Shown: piece by piece, positions 33,636-45,914 of the stretch
Position numbering within the stretch: position 1 is the stretch's first letter
Layout: the number at the start of each line of letters is the position of its first letter
Origin: Gigaspora rosea
Taxonomy: Eukaryota; Glomeromycota; Glomeromycetes; Diversisporales; Gigasporaceae
DNA length: 64,000 bases
Reading direction: 5' to 3'
Assembly (NCBI GenBank): GCA_003550325.1
Contig: QKWP01000004.1
Coordinates: 450,403-514,402, forward strand
Notes under the pieces: generated by a model
Databases searched by the model: none
Seen by the model: the letters and a program-made list of their open reading frames with translations, nothing else
Told to the model about the DNA's origin: nothing
Made by a program: the position numbers and the translations under genes

Positions 33636-35466
33636 TCAATCAGTGGTCGATGATCTCTCTTGTTGGTCATGTTGGTCTAATATCCAAGCTGCAACAAACT
33701 CCGACTTTTCTCCATTCCTAGTTACTTTTTTTCCAGTTAATGCAGCATCTGGCATTGATACTACAATTTCTGGTAATACTGAATTGCGATTAACTGAAGA
33801 AGAAGAAAAACTAAATCGATCGTTACGTTTTGTAGGAAATTTTCTTGATATTTCTTGTGTTGTTTCGTTATCATTATATGATGGTGGCGGTGGTAAAAGA
33901 ACTAAGTCATTTTTATCAAGTTGTTGATTATTTGATTCACCTGTGACACTCCATATTCCGAATGAAAAATGACGTTGTGATGGTGATACTTGTATAAAAC
34001 TAAGATCAAAGGCATTCTCTGGATTCGTTGGTCCATATAAGACCAAAACTATACATAAAATCATTGAACCTAATGTCATTATAACAATCATAATGGATAT
34101 AATTTTGGAGGCCCATGGAGTTTCTAAAATATCATTAAGATACAAAGACATTGCAACTCCGCCAAGACAATATAAAAGATATTTGACACAAAAAAAAACA
34201 TTTATAAAATTCAACTACAAAATAAAAAGAAATAATAATAATTAATTCATAAGATTTTATAAAATTAAAATTTATATCAGGGAGAATTCCATTTTAACGA
34301 GAATTAACTACTACTTTAATTCAGGTTAAAATAAAAGTTTTCTTTGATTAAAAAAAAAAATAGAATAAATTACCCTCGTTATAGAATTTCTCATCAATCG
34401 TAATCGAGCATATTTACTAGAATCCATATCGGTATCCATTAATAAAGCAATACTGGCTTCAGCGAATCCTTTAACTTTTCTCCCAAAATAAATAAAACAA
34501 AAGGCTAATGAACCACTACCAACAGCATAAACCATATAATGTGCACTGCTCATACGTGTTTCAAGATCCATTTTATTAATATCCTGTTGCTGATATGGCT
34601 GTGAAGCCTGAGACCATTCAGTTCGGAAATAGCCAGTGAGCAATGAAAGTGTAGCAAGTGATGGAAAGATAAGAACAGAATAAATACGAAAAAACCATAT
34701 CATGATTTTATGAGATGTTATAGTAATTTTAAATGATTTTTTTGAGTTTGACGTTTTTTGAAGCCCATTACCCGCGAATCTTGTGTGTGGAATGGCACTT
34801 AATCTTTTTATCGGTATAAAAGATAAAATATAATAAGTATCACTCGAATAAATTAATGAGCCGATATCTGATATTATATGCTAAACACTTACATGCCGAT
34901 CATGAACAGAATTAGTGAAACTTGATCACAATAATATGGTATATCATACAAAAGTTCTAATACTGCATCATCGTTTTGAGGCAAACCAACAAGAATGATG
35001 ATATCGCTTGCAATTCGTGCTAGAGTAAAACGGAAGGTTAGAACATGCGTAAACCATAACAAAATGAGATATGTATAACTGTTTATTAAACTTACTTAAT
35101 GCATGTAGAACTTGCCATATTAGAAATCCATCAAGACTCGATACTCTCTGTGTAGACTTTGTATAATAACGTCTTTTCCACCAAAGACCTCCGGCAATGA
35201 TTGCTAATATGAAAGCGAGGATTATTGAGCAATAATTTACTATTTGATAAAAAAATTTTTCTTCACATTTTTGAATGCTTATGTAAAAGCTAAGGTTACA
35301 ACATCGTAGACCGAGTATAAAGGAATTATGTATAATAACGAGTTAAAAGAAATGAGATAAATTATAGCTTACAAAAAAATTAGACTAACATTCATTACAT
35401 TATAGATATTACTAACCGACAGTACTGAGGAACCAAGTTAGGTTCTGTCTTGAAAGGGTCCAGCAT
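33636..35466 (-). CDS. Seven-transmembrane receptor-like protein with PPxY tail
   Basis: A five-exon model on the minus strand: 35466-35417, 35289-35096, 35019-34893, 34803-34374, 34214-33636. The exons sum to 1380 bases (459 aa) and every phase matches. Introns start GTTAGT, GTAAGT, GTAAGT and GTAATT; acceptors are CTTAG, CTCTAG, AAAAAG and TTGTAG. The short N-terminus (MLDPFKTEPNLVPQYC) has two Cys. Hydrophobic helices lie at about 33-54, 72-94, 115-129, 158-183, 211-231, 270-293 and 305-327. The 130-residue Ser-rich tail contains PPPPSYND, a PPxY motif of the kind bound by WW-domain (Rsp5/NEDD4) ubiquitin ligases. The topology is GPCR-like, but I see no family signature. The first exon is the least certain, as an untranslated or alternative upstream exon is possible. 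Confidence 0.72.
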
Positions 35467-38400
35467 TGAGATCCTGATCGCATTAGCTGTAACGAGCAAA
35501 CAACAAGCTTATTTTGCAATGTTATTGGCCTGCAACTAAAGAAAAGCACTTTTTAATTTGCTCTCCTTCCTGCTTCAATATCTTTTGTGATAGTATCTTA
35601 TTTTTTTCTTTTTTTTTTCTTTGAATTTATTCAAAAAAAAAAAACCTTTTTCCTTAACAAACAACTTAACGAAAGTGGTTGGTGGTAAACATTAAGAAAA
35701 TCGGAATTCATAAGGAATGTCGACATACATGAATAACTCTAAATAAATTGGTTTTTTCTGTGCTGCAACATAATAATATTGTGTTAGCAATATGTTACCG
35801 TTATCGTTATTTGTATTACAGTCTTAAAACCACGTTTCTGTTGTGACACATCAAACCCCCGATTTGGATACTGACGTATTGACACGCTATGATAGTGTAT
35901 ACATGAAAAGCATTTGATCCACAAATAGGTAAAAAAAATATATATATCTTTTTTTATAATTATGGAATATTTATGCAGAGATCTGTAGGTATAACCTGAG
36001 ACAAGGAGAACATTAAAAATTCACAGAATGCGATCCTAGTTATAGAAACATCATCAAATCACGTTTTTTTTAACCACTTAGGCCCGGCTTATAAAAATGA
36101 CATCTTGCTTAGGGGGTTCTCAAGCACTTCAAATGAATTCAATAAAGAATCCGACTTGCCAGTTTGATCTGACATACGAATCAAATTCTTTGGTGAGGAA
36201 GATACTTGAGGAACTCCCTTAGCCTACGAGGTTGATTCTAATAATAACGATAATAGAATATATATAATACCAATAATAATAACAGATAAGTACATTAATA
36301 ATAATAATAATATAATAATAATAACAGATAAGTACATTAATAATAATAATATAATAAATAATCATATCATATAATAAATAAATTCGGTTATTGGAATCCA
36401 TGTTCTATAACTCAAATCTGAGAAATTAAATTTAGCAATTATTTTCAGATTTATTTGATTAATAAAGTAAATTATTAGTTTTTCATTTATATATATTAGT
36501 ATCTTTGTTACAACTAATTAATTCTTTTTTTTTCCCTAAAATTATTACAGTATATCATTACCGGAACTGAACGGCAGCTTAACTATATAAGGTCTGATTC
36601 AAGTATGATTAAAAAATCTAGTAATAAGCAAAAAGGTTTGTGTAAAGCTCAAGATTTTACATATGGTACCCGATCATAAGCATGATTTGGGATCCACAGA
36701 AAAATAATCCGTAGTCGATTCATTTTCCTATGAGTAAAAATAAATTTTCTGACAGGAACAGGATTTTCATAATTTCCTAAATTCGTTTCTAACCAATATC
36801 AATTATCATTATCGTTATGGTAAAACAAAATTTATGAACTAAATTAATACTATTTGAAAATTAATTTAATAATAATTTAATAACAGTAAACTCGGTCTAT
36901 TTCAATTATATGTTTTTTTAAAACGTGTGCAGCACAATCGTGCATTTGCGTATATGTAGGTACATACTGTACCTGGTACTAAAAACGAAAACTATTGAAG
37001 ACCCAAAATAGGAACCACAATATGGTTACTATAATAAATAAAAGCAGATTTATTAGAGAAATCGGCTTAATTCATATTCATATTGATGACAATCCATATT
37101 AGACACTTCAAAATTTGATGATTTTAGGTGATTATGTTTAAATCTCTCTAGCATACATCGTCCTCAAAATTTGGTTTCACGGATGACAATGATTAATAGG
37201 ATTCTCTGATGACATCTGCGCATTTGCATGAGATTTTAACCTTAACGTAAACGAGACATGTTCCTATATGCGCGTGATACAAAGAAAGTAGCCAATCAAA
37301 GAACTCTTCCTGGATCAGTCTAACATAAAATTGACGTGTGCAAAACGAAAAAATGAAAAAATAAAAGAAATGTGTATTAAATTAGTCTTGTTGTACTAAT
37401 AAAAATGATGGAAATGTAGATAAATAACTCAATCCTTATTTTGCGATAGATTTCCCTTTCTGGCTTTGTTGTGCAACATTTAATTTAATCGATTTCTGGA
37501 TTTACAAAATTAAATGTCCGGATCTTGCCGTAGTAATCATAAAACTTGTAAAACCATCATAACATGCGCGATAAATTCCAATGTTTTTAACACTGCTTCC
37601 TTGTGTTCCGCAAAGACAAAGCAAGACTTCCTAATATTATATTCTTCAATATCATGTGATGATTAATTATGGTTTTCTATCGACGTTATTTAGCATGCTG
37701 ATATAGAGGATCAGAAATTCTGATTAGAACTCTCTTTTAATGTTTAACTCATCTGGTGTGCATATTAGATATGTACACATGTACGTCGTATGTACGTGTT
37801 AGAGTTTACAGCGATGCAAATTTATTGTTTTTTTTTATGGTCTTCAAAGAATGCAATACTTTTATTATTTCGGAATCGCCGAAATACCCGAAGTACCGAA
37901 ATGTCAAAATTTTCGTTTATTCTGGAAAAACATTCTGCCATTTTCCTTAATATTTTCAGGGGTGACTGCACGGCTCCATCCGTAAATTCCGAGAGATTTT
38001 CAAATTTTCACTTATCTAAGAAAGATTATATAATATACCAAATTCAGTACGATAGTGCTGATCTATCAGTTATCTATCTAACACTAACTCAAATTTTTAC
38101 AATTTAATTAATATAACTGATAAGTCATAAAGCAGATTAAAGATAACCCATAACCCTAATCCATATATACAATATATAATGGTTTTTTTTATTATTATAA
38201 ATTATATATATAGTAATTACAACTGATAATTTTGTTAAGTTTAATACCACCAATAAAATATTAAATTTACGATAAATACCTTAGAAATAATCGTTAACAG
38301 ATAAAGGTTTATTATTATTGCACTAATTTAAAAAAAGATCCTGGTTTACCTGGGTATACTTTATTGTATGGTAGAGGTGTATACACGTTTTTGTTTATGA

Positions 38401-38644
38401 AGGCTGTTTGAGATTTTAAAATTCCTCCGGTTTGGCTTGGGTATCTTAAGAGATAAGAAAATCATTTAATCATTTAATTAGTGATACAATAAATAAAAAC
38501 ATATCGATATCAAATTTTTAAAAATTTTTTTTTAAAAAACTCAGAGTTTATATTGTATTTGGCTTTAATTTTAATTTTTTAAATAAAGATAAACGGAATT
38601 TATAAAAAATAAATATTATTTGTATATACAGTAAAGGAATTTTG
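35467..38644. other. Long intergenic stretch
   Basis: No convincing gene. Contains the probable promoter of the 7TM gene, an AAT/ATA microsatellite with a repeated ACAGATAAGTACATTAAT word (36240-36370), and a 105-aa open frame (37790-38107) without recognised domain. GC is higher than in the MITE tracts between about 36550 and 37950. Confidence 0.45.
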
Positions 38645-38793
38645 GAATTCCACTGGAAGCCCAAGCGTTCCAGTGGTTCTAGTGAGATTTCCACTGGAAG
38701 CCCAAGCGTTCCAGTGATTCCAGTGAGATTTTCCACTGGAAGCCCAAGTGTTCCAGTGGGAGATTTTCCACTGGAAGAATTTTTCCACTGGAA
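38645..38793. repeat. ~44-bp minisatellite built on TTCCACTGGAA
   Basis: About 3.5 units of TTCCACTGGAAGCCCAAGCG followed by TTCCAGTGGTTCTAGTGAGA. TTCCACTGGAA and TTCCAGTGG are inverted versions of one another, so each unit can pair with itself. It is open in several frames on both strands but is not taken as coding. Confidence 0.8.
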
Positions 38794-38884
38794 TCTAGAT
38801 AATATTATCCAATCAAAACGCAATATCAAATTCCGATTAGAAGGTATATATTTTATTTGTATATATTATTAATAATTATGTGTA

Positions 38885-40010
38885 GAGCGTGGAATTTTTT
38901 TAATCTTCGATTCAAGATTATTTTGATTTGATCTTGAATCAAATATTTGATCATATTTGATTTGATCAAATTCAATTATGACCAAATTTGATTTTATTTG
39001 ATTTTATTTGAAAAATTACTATAGGTAATATGGTCACTTCTGATACACTATATATTAATATAATAAATTAAAAATTCTATAATTAATATTTTAAGTTAAT
39101 TAATACAGTTTAAAACTAAGGTTTTGGGAATATATATATTATAATTTTGAATAATAAAAACAAATTTATTATATTTTCATTAAAATTTTTTTAATATCAA
39201 TTAACAATTTATATATAAAATTATTATATAAATCTTTAAAATTCATAATTTTTGATCCACGAATCCAATTTTAATGATTTAACTACCAAAATGATTCTCA
39301 TAGAGAGTACATTATAATGAACCCAAAATTGTCAAAATCTGATTATGATTAGCAAAATTTTATATTATATTTTTAATTTAATATAAACATAATATAAAAT
39401 CAGGACCCCGGACATCTCTGATATATGTCATATTTTTTTTTAGCAAATTGATTCAAATTTGATCTAAGGTCCAAATTTAAATTTTAGCAAATTGAAGTTA
39501 ATTTTAAAAAGGGTTATAATTGAATATTTTGGCGAATTTCTAAGATTTTACACATATTATATTTTATTTTTAGCAATTTACCCACATTTTGCAAGAATTA
39601 TTATAACAAGTTAAGTTGTACTATGATGATCGATCCAGATATAACAAGTTATTAATAGCTATACGGAGCAAAATTATAATCAATTATAATTGAAAATAAG
39701 TAAAAGTAGTTGTAGCATGCAATCAGGCTTTAGTATCAATAGCAACTTGCATATGTATTACGATCATTGATCGTGATTGTATGTCGATAAACAAATAATT
39801 ATGTAATGCAATTGCGCAGGTTATCATTAAGCAAATTGGTTAGTATTCATATAATAATTGTAGTAATTATTATGTAGTTAGTAACTTCTCTGAAATTTTC
39901 AAAAAATATAAAATTAAATATACTAGCATAATGTATTTTAATATGCTGAATAAGTTTTTTAGAGCACAAAGTTAGAATCAATTTGTAAAATTTTGAAATC
40001 ATAATATTTT
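38885..40010. other. AT-rich stretch with ATTTGAT-word repeats
   Basis: 38905-39010 is made of ATTTGATC/GATCAAAT words. About 39400 starts an eroded AGGACCCCGGACATCT end of the MITE family at 42473. No gene. Confidence 0.5.
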
Positions 40011-40472
40011 TTAAAATTTTTTTATTTGAATTCTATAGATTTGTAAAATTAAATAAAAAAATTTTTATCAAATTTGGTCAAGAATTCATAGAGATATCTT
40101 TGATGAAAGTTATTGTAAACAATTTCAATACAGTTTCTTTGTAATATGTTTTTTTGCTTTTTCAAAATAACCCACTGTTCGGCGATGATTTACAAAAAAA
40201 TTTACTATGCTAACTAAAAAAATTTTATAACAAAACTTGTAGTGCATAACATTGACTAATAGAATTTCAAATTTCATAAAAAAATATTAAAAACTCGTGA
40301 AAATATTAACGTTTTTGTAAATTTGGACGCATACGTTTTTGCAAGTTTTTCCCTAAACTTCAAATGCTTCCAGAAGCACTTTCTTAAAATGAAATCTCCA
40401 AAATGTGACTTAGTAGATATTCGAGAGTCTTCAATTAAAATTTCATCAAAAACAGATTAATATTGACGAAGT

Positions 40473-41408
40473 TAGGGAGCTTCCAGAAATCAGCTGATTT
40501 TTGTTTACTATGAGCCTACCCCTACCAACCCACACCTGATGCCCTAATTAGCCAATTAGATTTTACGAGTATTAAAAAATTAAATATAACATTTAATAGT
40601 AAATAACTTTTGATCTACTGAACCAAATTTGATGATTCAACTACCAAAATGATCCTCTCAACAAGAGGATTCTAGTGAGCCCAAAATTGTTAAAATCCAA
40701 TTACAGGATCCTGTGATCGAAATAGATTTGTGTTACTATAAATGTTCTATAATTTATTAAATAATTATAACCCATTTATAGTAATACAAATTTATTTCGA
40801 TCTTAGGATCCTGTGATTGGATTTTAACAATTTTGGGCTTTTAAGAATCCTCTCATTTAGAGGATCATTTGGTATTAAAATCATCGTAATCGGCCCAGTA
40901 GATCAGAAGTTATTAACAATTAAAATTTAATTTTTATCTGTTAATAACTTTTGATCTACTGGGCCGATTTCAATGATTTTACTACCAAAATGATCCTTTC
41001 AATGAGAGAATTCTAACAAGTCCAAAGTCGTTAAAATCCAATTACAGGACCCTAAGAGCAAAATAAATTTGGTTACTATAAATGGGTTATAATTATTTAA
41101 TAAATTATAGAACTTTTATAGTAATACAAATCTATTCTGATCACAGGATCCTGTGATTGGATTTTAACAATTTTGGGCTCGCTGAATCCTCTCGTTGAGA
41201 AAATCATTTTGGTAGTTGAATTATCAAATTTGGTCCAGTAGATCAAAAGTTATTAATTATTAAATATTATTAATAAATCTATAATTTTGGTTAAAAATAA
41301 TTTTGCAACTTTGGCTGGAATTATGAAATTTTGGCCGAAATTACACCTGATACTTCAGCTGACCCACCCACCCACACAGAAATCAGCTGATTTCTGGAAG
41401 CTCCCTTA
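40473..41408. mobile_element. ~935-bp foldback element, copy 2 (family FB930)
   Basis: Ends TAGGGAGCTTCCAGAAATCA and TGATTTCTGGAAGCTCCCTTA. Same internal GATCCTCTCAA...GAGAGGAT arms as 6685-7614, and in the opposite overall orientation: the ATTCCGGCC-like part is at the right here and at the left there. Confidence 0.85.
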
Positions 41409-41639
41409 TGATAATTTTTCAATTTGCTTCTAGATTCGGGATTTTCTAAAATTTCAATTTTGATAAAAACAGAAAAATCATCATCACAGGCTAGATTTTT
41501 ACAAGTTCAAATGAAACAAATTACTGCGCATTAATATAATCAATAGATAATAGGTTAAAATTTTGCTTTCTAAAATTTCAAGTTATTTGGTTAAATATTT
41601 ATTCCATAATAGCTTTTTTTCATTTGGTGCAGCTTCTTT

Positions 41640-42740
41640 ATAATATACTTTATGGAAATAGAAGAATCTTTCATCAAAGATATCTCTACAAGTTCTTGAC
41701 CAAATTTGATAAAAATTTTTTTATTTGAATTTTATGGATCTATAGAATTCAAATAAAAAAAATTTTCATCGAATTTGATTAAGTGGTTGCAAAGATATCT
41801 TTGACCAAAGTTTTAAAGAATTTCAAAATGCGTAGATATGTTTAAATTTGTTGACAAAACTTTGATTAAGGATATCTCTGCAACTACCTGATCAAAATTG
41901 ATAAAAATTTTTTTTACTTATTCTACAGATCCATAAAATTTAAATAAAAAAATTTTCATCAAATTTGATCAAGTGGTTGGTGAGATAACCTTGATTAAAG
42001 TTTTGTAAAATTTAAACGTATCTGTCATGTGATATATATTTTGAAATTCTCTAAAACTTTGATTAAAGATATCTCTGCAACCACCTGATCAAATTTGATG
42101 AAAATTTTTTTATTTGAATTCTATGGATCCATAAAATTCAAATAAAAAAAGTTTCATCAAATTTGATCAGGTGGTTGCAGAGATATCCTTGATCAAAGTT
42201 TTTGTAAAATTTAAACGTATCTGTCATGTGATATATATTTTGAAATTCTCTAAAACTTTGATCAAAGATATCTCTGCAACCACATGATCAAATTTGATAA
42301 AAATTTTTTTATTTAAATTTTATAGATCCATAGAATAAGTAAAAAAATTTTCGTCAAATTTGATCAAATGGTTGCAGAGATATCCTTGATCAAAGTTTTG
42401 TCAACAAATTTAAATATATCTGTTATGTAATACACGTTTTGAAATTCTCTAAAACTTTGATCAAAGATATCTCAGGACCCCGAAATATACATAGATAGGT
42501 CAGATATGAGTTTGCTTATTTTTGAAGTTTTTTATGCAGATCTTTTCTATTTATAGTAATTTTTTGCTTATTTTTAAAGTTTTTTCTGCAGATTGTTCCT
42601 TTTTTAGTACTCCTATAATTAATCTGACCTATCTGTGTATATTTCGGGATCCTGATATCTCTGCAACCACCTGATCAAATTTAATGAAAATTTTTTTATT
42701 TGAATTGTATGGGTCTATAGAATTCAAATAAAAAAATTTG
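41640..42740. repeat. ~195-bp satellite of self-complementary units
   Basis: Four to five tandem units. Each contains GATATCTCTGCAACCACCTG, then ATCAAATTTGATGAAAATTT, a centre GGATCCATAAAATTC and the complements of the first blocks, so each is a roughly 135-bp palindrome. Units recur about every 190-200 bp (GGTGGTTGC near 41783, 41973, 42169, 42367). A partial unit also lies at 40020-40110. The array is interrupted by a MITE at 42473-42654. Confidence 0.82.
42473..42654. mobile_element. 182-bp MITE with CAGGACCCCGAAATATACA ends
   Basis: Left CAGGACCCCGAAATATACAT and right TGTATATTTCGGGATCCTG are inverted, flanked by ATATCT on both sides (42467-42472, 42655-42660), a clear 6-bp target duplication inside a satellite unit. 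This is the best-preserved member of the AGGACCC family (13731, 14409, 24816). Confidence 0.85.
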
Positions 42741-43978
42741 CTCTGTATTTTCTTACTCGATACTAGATATTATAATTAAGTTTTTAGCAAATTACTATAA
42801 AATTTATATATAATAATCCAACTTTTAGCAAATTTATTGATTTTAGAGGTAGCAAAAACGTCTAAATTTATGCAGATCAGTTATGACCTATATGAGAGAT
42901 GGCCGGAGTCCTATAAAACCTTACTGATCACGTGATAATGTGTTCAGAGTTTGATAATTTTGGATTCATTAGAATCCTTTTATTGAGAGAATCATTTTGG
43001 TAGTTAAATCATCAAATTGGATTAGTAAATCAAAAGTTATGAATTTTTAAAAATTTATAATAATTTTATATAATTAAAATAACAATTTTGAGGATGTGGT
43101 GACATAGTGTAGTTGGATTGTTGTCACCCCCAAGTAGTTGTAACAAAGGTACAGAGTTCAAATCCTACTGGAGACGATTTTAAAAATTTACCTGTGTTAT
43201 GGTAACCTGGACTCTGAGCTCGGATATACAAATCTGTTTTCTGGGTTATACCAGCCCATATTGGGAGCTCTGGTGCTGTGTTATGTACAAAACTGGGGTG
43301 CATAGATTCTGGGAAGTGCAGGTGTTGTGTTATGCACAGAACCGTAGAACAAAAAGAAACCATACTTGGCAAGACCCGAATAAAGAAGTAGCTGACTTTT
43401 GACAGTACCCAAACAGGAATCGGATAGGGCCTAACCGGTTCGGACTGACCGGAAGCGGACTTACAACAAAAAGGGTTATGGCGGATCCTACCAAACGGAC
43501 TGTCAGAGTCGCACTGGAGGAAAAGAACATGTGTTGTGAAATCATGTACCAGGGGATGGGAGTTCCTGGGTTCACCAGAGCAGACCAACCCTTCCAGGTC
43601 CTCAGATTAGAAGTAGAAAAGCAACTGGGGGAAAGAAGATTCCAGGGGAAAGAAGCTGGAAGAGAAACGGGCGGTACTGGGGTCATGTGAACTTTACAAG
43701 GGCAGAAGTAGGTAATGATAGCGGTTGCAGGTAACCTCTAACTGCAAGTTGTTCGCCTTAGTGAATGCGTACGTTATCGAAGTGTAGGTAATACCTGTGT
43801 GGGACGGGAAAACGCTCTACCAAGTTTCCCACTAAGGATAAACTAGTCCTAAGGATGCAGTTAGTATCCGGAACAGTGTTCTGGTGATACAAGATGGACC
43901 GGCATAAGAGTGGCAAGAGGCAGAAGATCAGAGGGTTTAAATAGGTAACGCCTGTATGTGGGTTACAGGTATAGCAGC

Positions 43979-44562
43979 TAGGGTAGATGGCATGGGTCTC
44001 GGGCATGCTCTAGAGGCCTGCCTTGGGGCATGCCCCTAGAGCATGCCTTTAGGCCAAAAGGCATGCCTCTATCATGTGATTATGAAAAGGTCATTATGAA
44101 TATGATTGGCCGATATCAGAAACTCAGAATTAAAGAATTAAGTGATCATATCGAAAATAAATAGACCATTGATAATATTATTTTTCAAACTAAAAATAAT
44201 ACAGTCAGACTTTTCTAAGTGTACCCTCTCTAAGTGCACACACTCTCTAAATGCATTCTTAAGTGCTGGTCCAAATATATACTTGATCTTTATAAACACA
44301 CTTTTTCTTATTATTCTCTAAATGCACATTATGAAAGTGTGAACCCAAGGGCATGCACTTAGAGAGGTCTGACTGTATATTAAATAAAAATTGTAATTTT
44401 TAAATTCAAAAAAAAGAATAAAATTATTTTTTAAACCATTTATTTGGCCTTATTATATAAAAAGATCCATTTTGAAAAATTTTAAGCATCATGCTTATAT
44501 GCATATTAACAATTTATATACTTAGGAGCATGCCCTAAAATTTTACCATGCCCTCTACCCTA
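43979..44562. mobile_element. 584-bp hAT-like MITE inside the retroposon
   Basis: TAGGGTAGATGGCATG at the left pairs with CATGCCCTCTACCCTA at the right. Flanks are ATAGCAGC (43971-43978) and ATGGCAGC (44563-44570), an 8-bp duplication with one mismatch, as in hAT elements. The uninterrupted target is seen in the sister retroposon (TATGGCAGCTAGTATAG near 48529). GCATGCC words cluster near the left end (44000-44075) and right end. Confidence 0.85.
44202..44375. mobile_element. 174-bp pogo-type MITE nested in the hAT MITE
   Basis: CAGTCAGACTTTTCTAAGTG and CACTTAGAGAGGTCTGACTG are inverted and flanked by TA (44200-44201, 44376-44377). CTCTCTAAGTGCAC words repeat inside. Confidence 0.88.
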
Positions 44563-44963
44563 ATGGCAGCTAGTGTAGAACCTTCAGGTGGCTACTTAAA
44601 TAAGCAACCAAAAGTTGCAGGTGTGGCTAGTTGTGCTCTCATCAATGTACGAATGTCAGATTTCCCTCCATATAGGGTGCCGAGATCTAATATATCTTGA
44701 ATAAAAGCCAATCCCCAAAGTAGGCACTTTGACACTAAAAAAAAAAAAATAATAAAAAATAAAATAACAATTTTATATGATGCCACACTAGCATAAATTC
44801 GGATGCCTCTGACCAATTACACTCTGACTCTAACAACTGTCCATCAATAGGTCAAGCCCGTCACAAAATTAGCATTTGGTCCACAATGTGAATCAAATAC
44901 AGTACCCCAATAAACAACATTCTAACTATTCAAATCTAGGTGAGTCTTGACCACTCTAGTAGG

Positions 44964-45914
44964 TTTAGGGGAGCACCAGAAATCACCTGATTTCCATTTA
45001 CTATAGGCCTACCCCACCTGACTAGTTTAATAGCCAATCAAATTTCGCATATATTAAATTATTATTAAAAATATTTATATACTTTAATAGTTAATAACTT
45101 TTGATCTACTGGTCCAATTTGGATTATTTAACTACCAAAATAATCCTCTCAAAGAGAGGATTCTAACAAGCTCAAAACCTCAAAAATCTAATCATAGAAT
45201 CATAAGATCATTATAGATTTGTTTATTATTACTATATCAGATATAGTATTTATTAAATAAATACTATATAGTAATAATACACAAATCTATAACGATCTTA
45301 TGATCCTGTAATTAGATTTTTGCGGCTTTGGGCTTGTTAGAATCCTCTTTTTGAGAGGATCATTTTGGTAGTTAATCATCTAAATTGGACCAGTAGATCA
45401 AAAGTTATTTACTATTAAATATTATATAATATAATAAATAATTTTTGATCTATTGGTCCGATTTGGATGATTTAACTACCAAAATGATCCTCTCAAAAAG
45501 AGGATCTAACAAGCCCAAAACCACAAGAATTTAATTATAGGGTCATAAAATTGATATAGATTTGTACATTATTACAATATATATAGTATTTATTAAATAA
45601 ATACTATATATAGTATATAGTAATAATGCACAAATTTATATTGATCTTATGATTCTGTGATTAGATTCTTGTGATTTTGGACTTGTTAGAATCCTCGCTT
45701 TGAGAGAATCATTTTGGTAGTTAAATCATTCAAATTGGACCAGTAGATTAAAAGTTATTAACTAATAAAATTTTTATATATAATATTTTTAAATATATAT
45801 TATATAAATAATATGTTGTATTAGCCAATCAGAATGAAGAATAGATAATAACCTAACTAGACCAGAGACCCCCTCCCCCTCTAAGAAATCAGCTGATTTC
45901 TGGCACCTCCCTTA
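44964..45914. mobile_element. ~950-bp foldback element, copy 3 (family FB930, diverged)
   Basis: TTTAGGGGAGCACCAGAAAT at the left and ATTTCTGGCACCTCCCTTAG at the right. Internal TGATCCTCTCAAAGAGAGGA arms and ACTATATAGTAATAAT palindromes as in copies 1 and 2, but with GAGCACC instead of GAGCTTCC ends. Confidence 0.8.

Larger units (their letters stand above)
43090..44760 (+). mobile_element. tRNA-related SINE-like retroposon, copy 1 (interrupted)
   Basis: It starts with a tRNA-like head (GTGGTGACATAGTGTAGTTGG, box-B-like AGTTCAAATCC at 43155-43165), continues through a moderately GC-rich body and ends in an A run (44738-44750) followed by A/T-rich sequence. AAAATAACAATTTT flanks it at 43076-43089 and 44761-44774, a 14-bp target duplication. 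A hAT-like MITE (43979-44562) splits it; without that, the body is about 1.1 kb. Very long for a SINE. The related copy is 47902-48692. Confidence 0.82.

Noticed and set aside
37756-38107. Overlapping 64- and 105-aa frames
   Set aside because: No domain, no start context, and no splice sites found nearby; could be real but cannot be supported.
43124-43690. Overlapping frames of 118-154 aa on the minus strand and 70 aa on the plus strand
   Set aside because: They lie inside the tRNA-related retroposon body, are open on both strands and resemble no protein.
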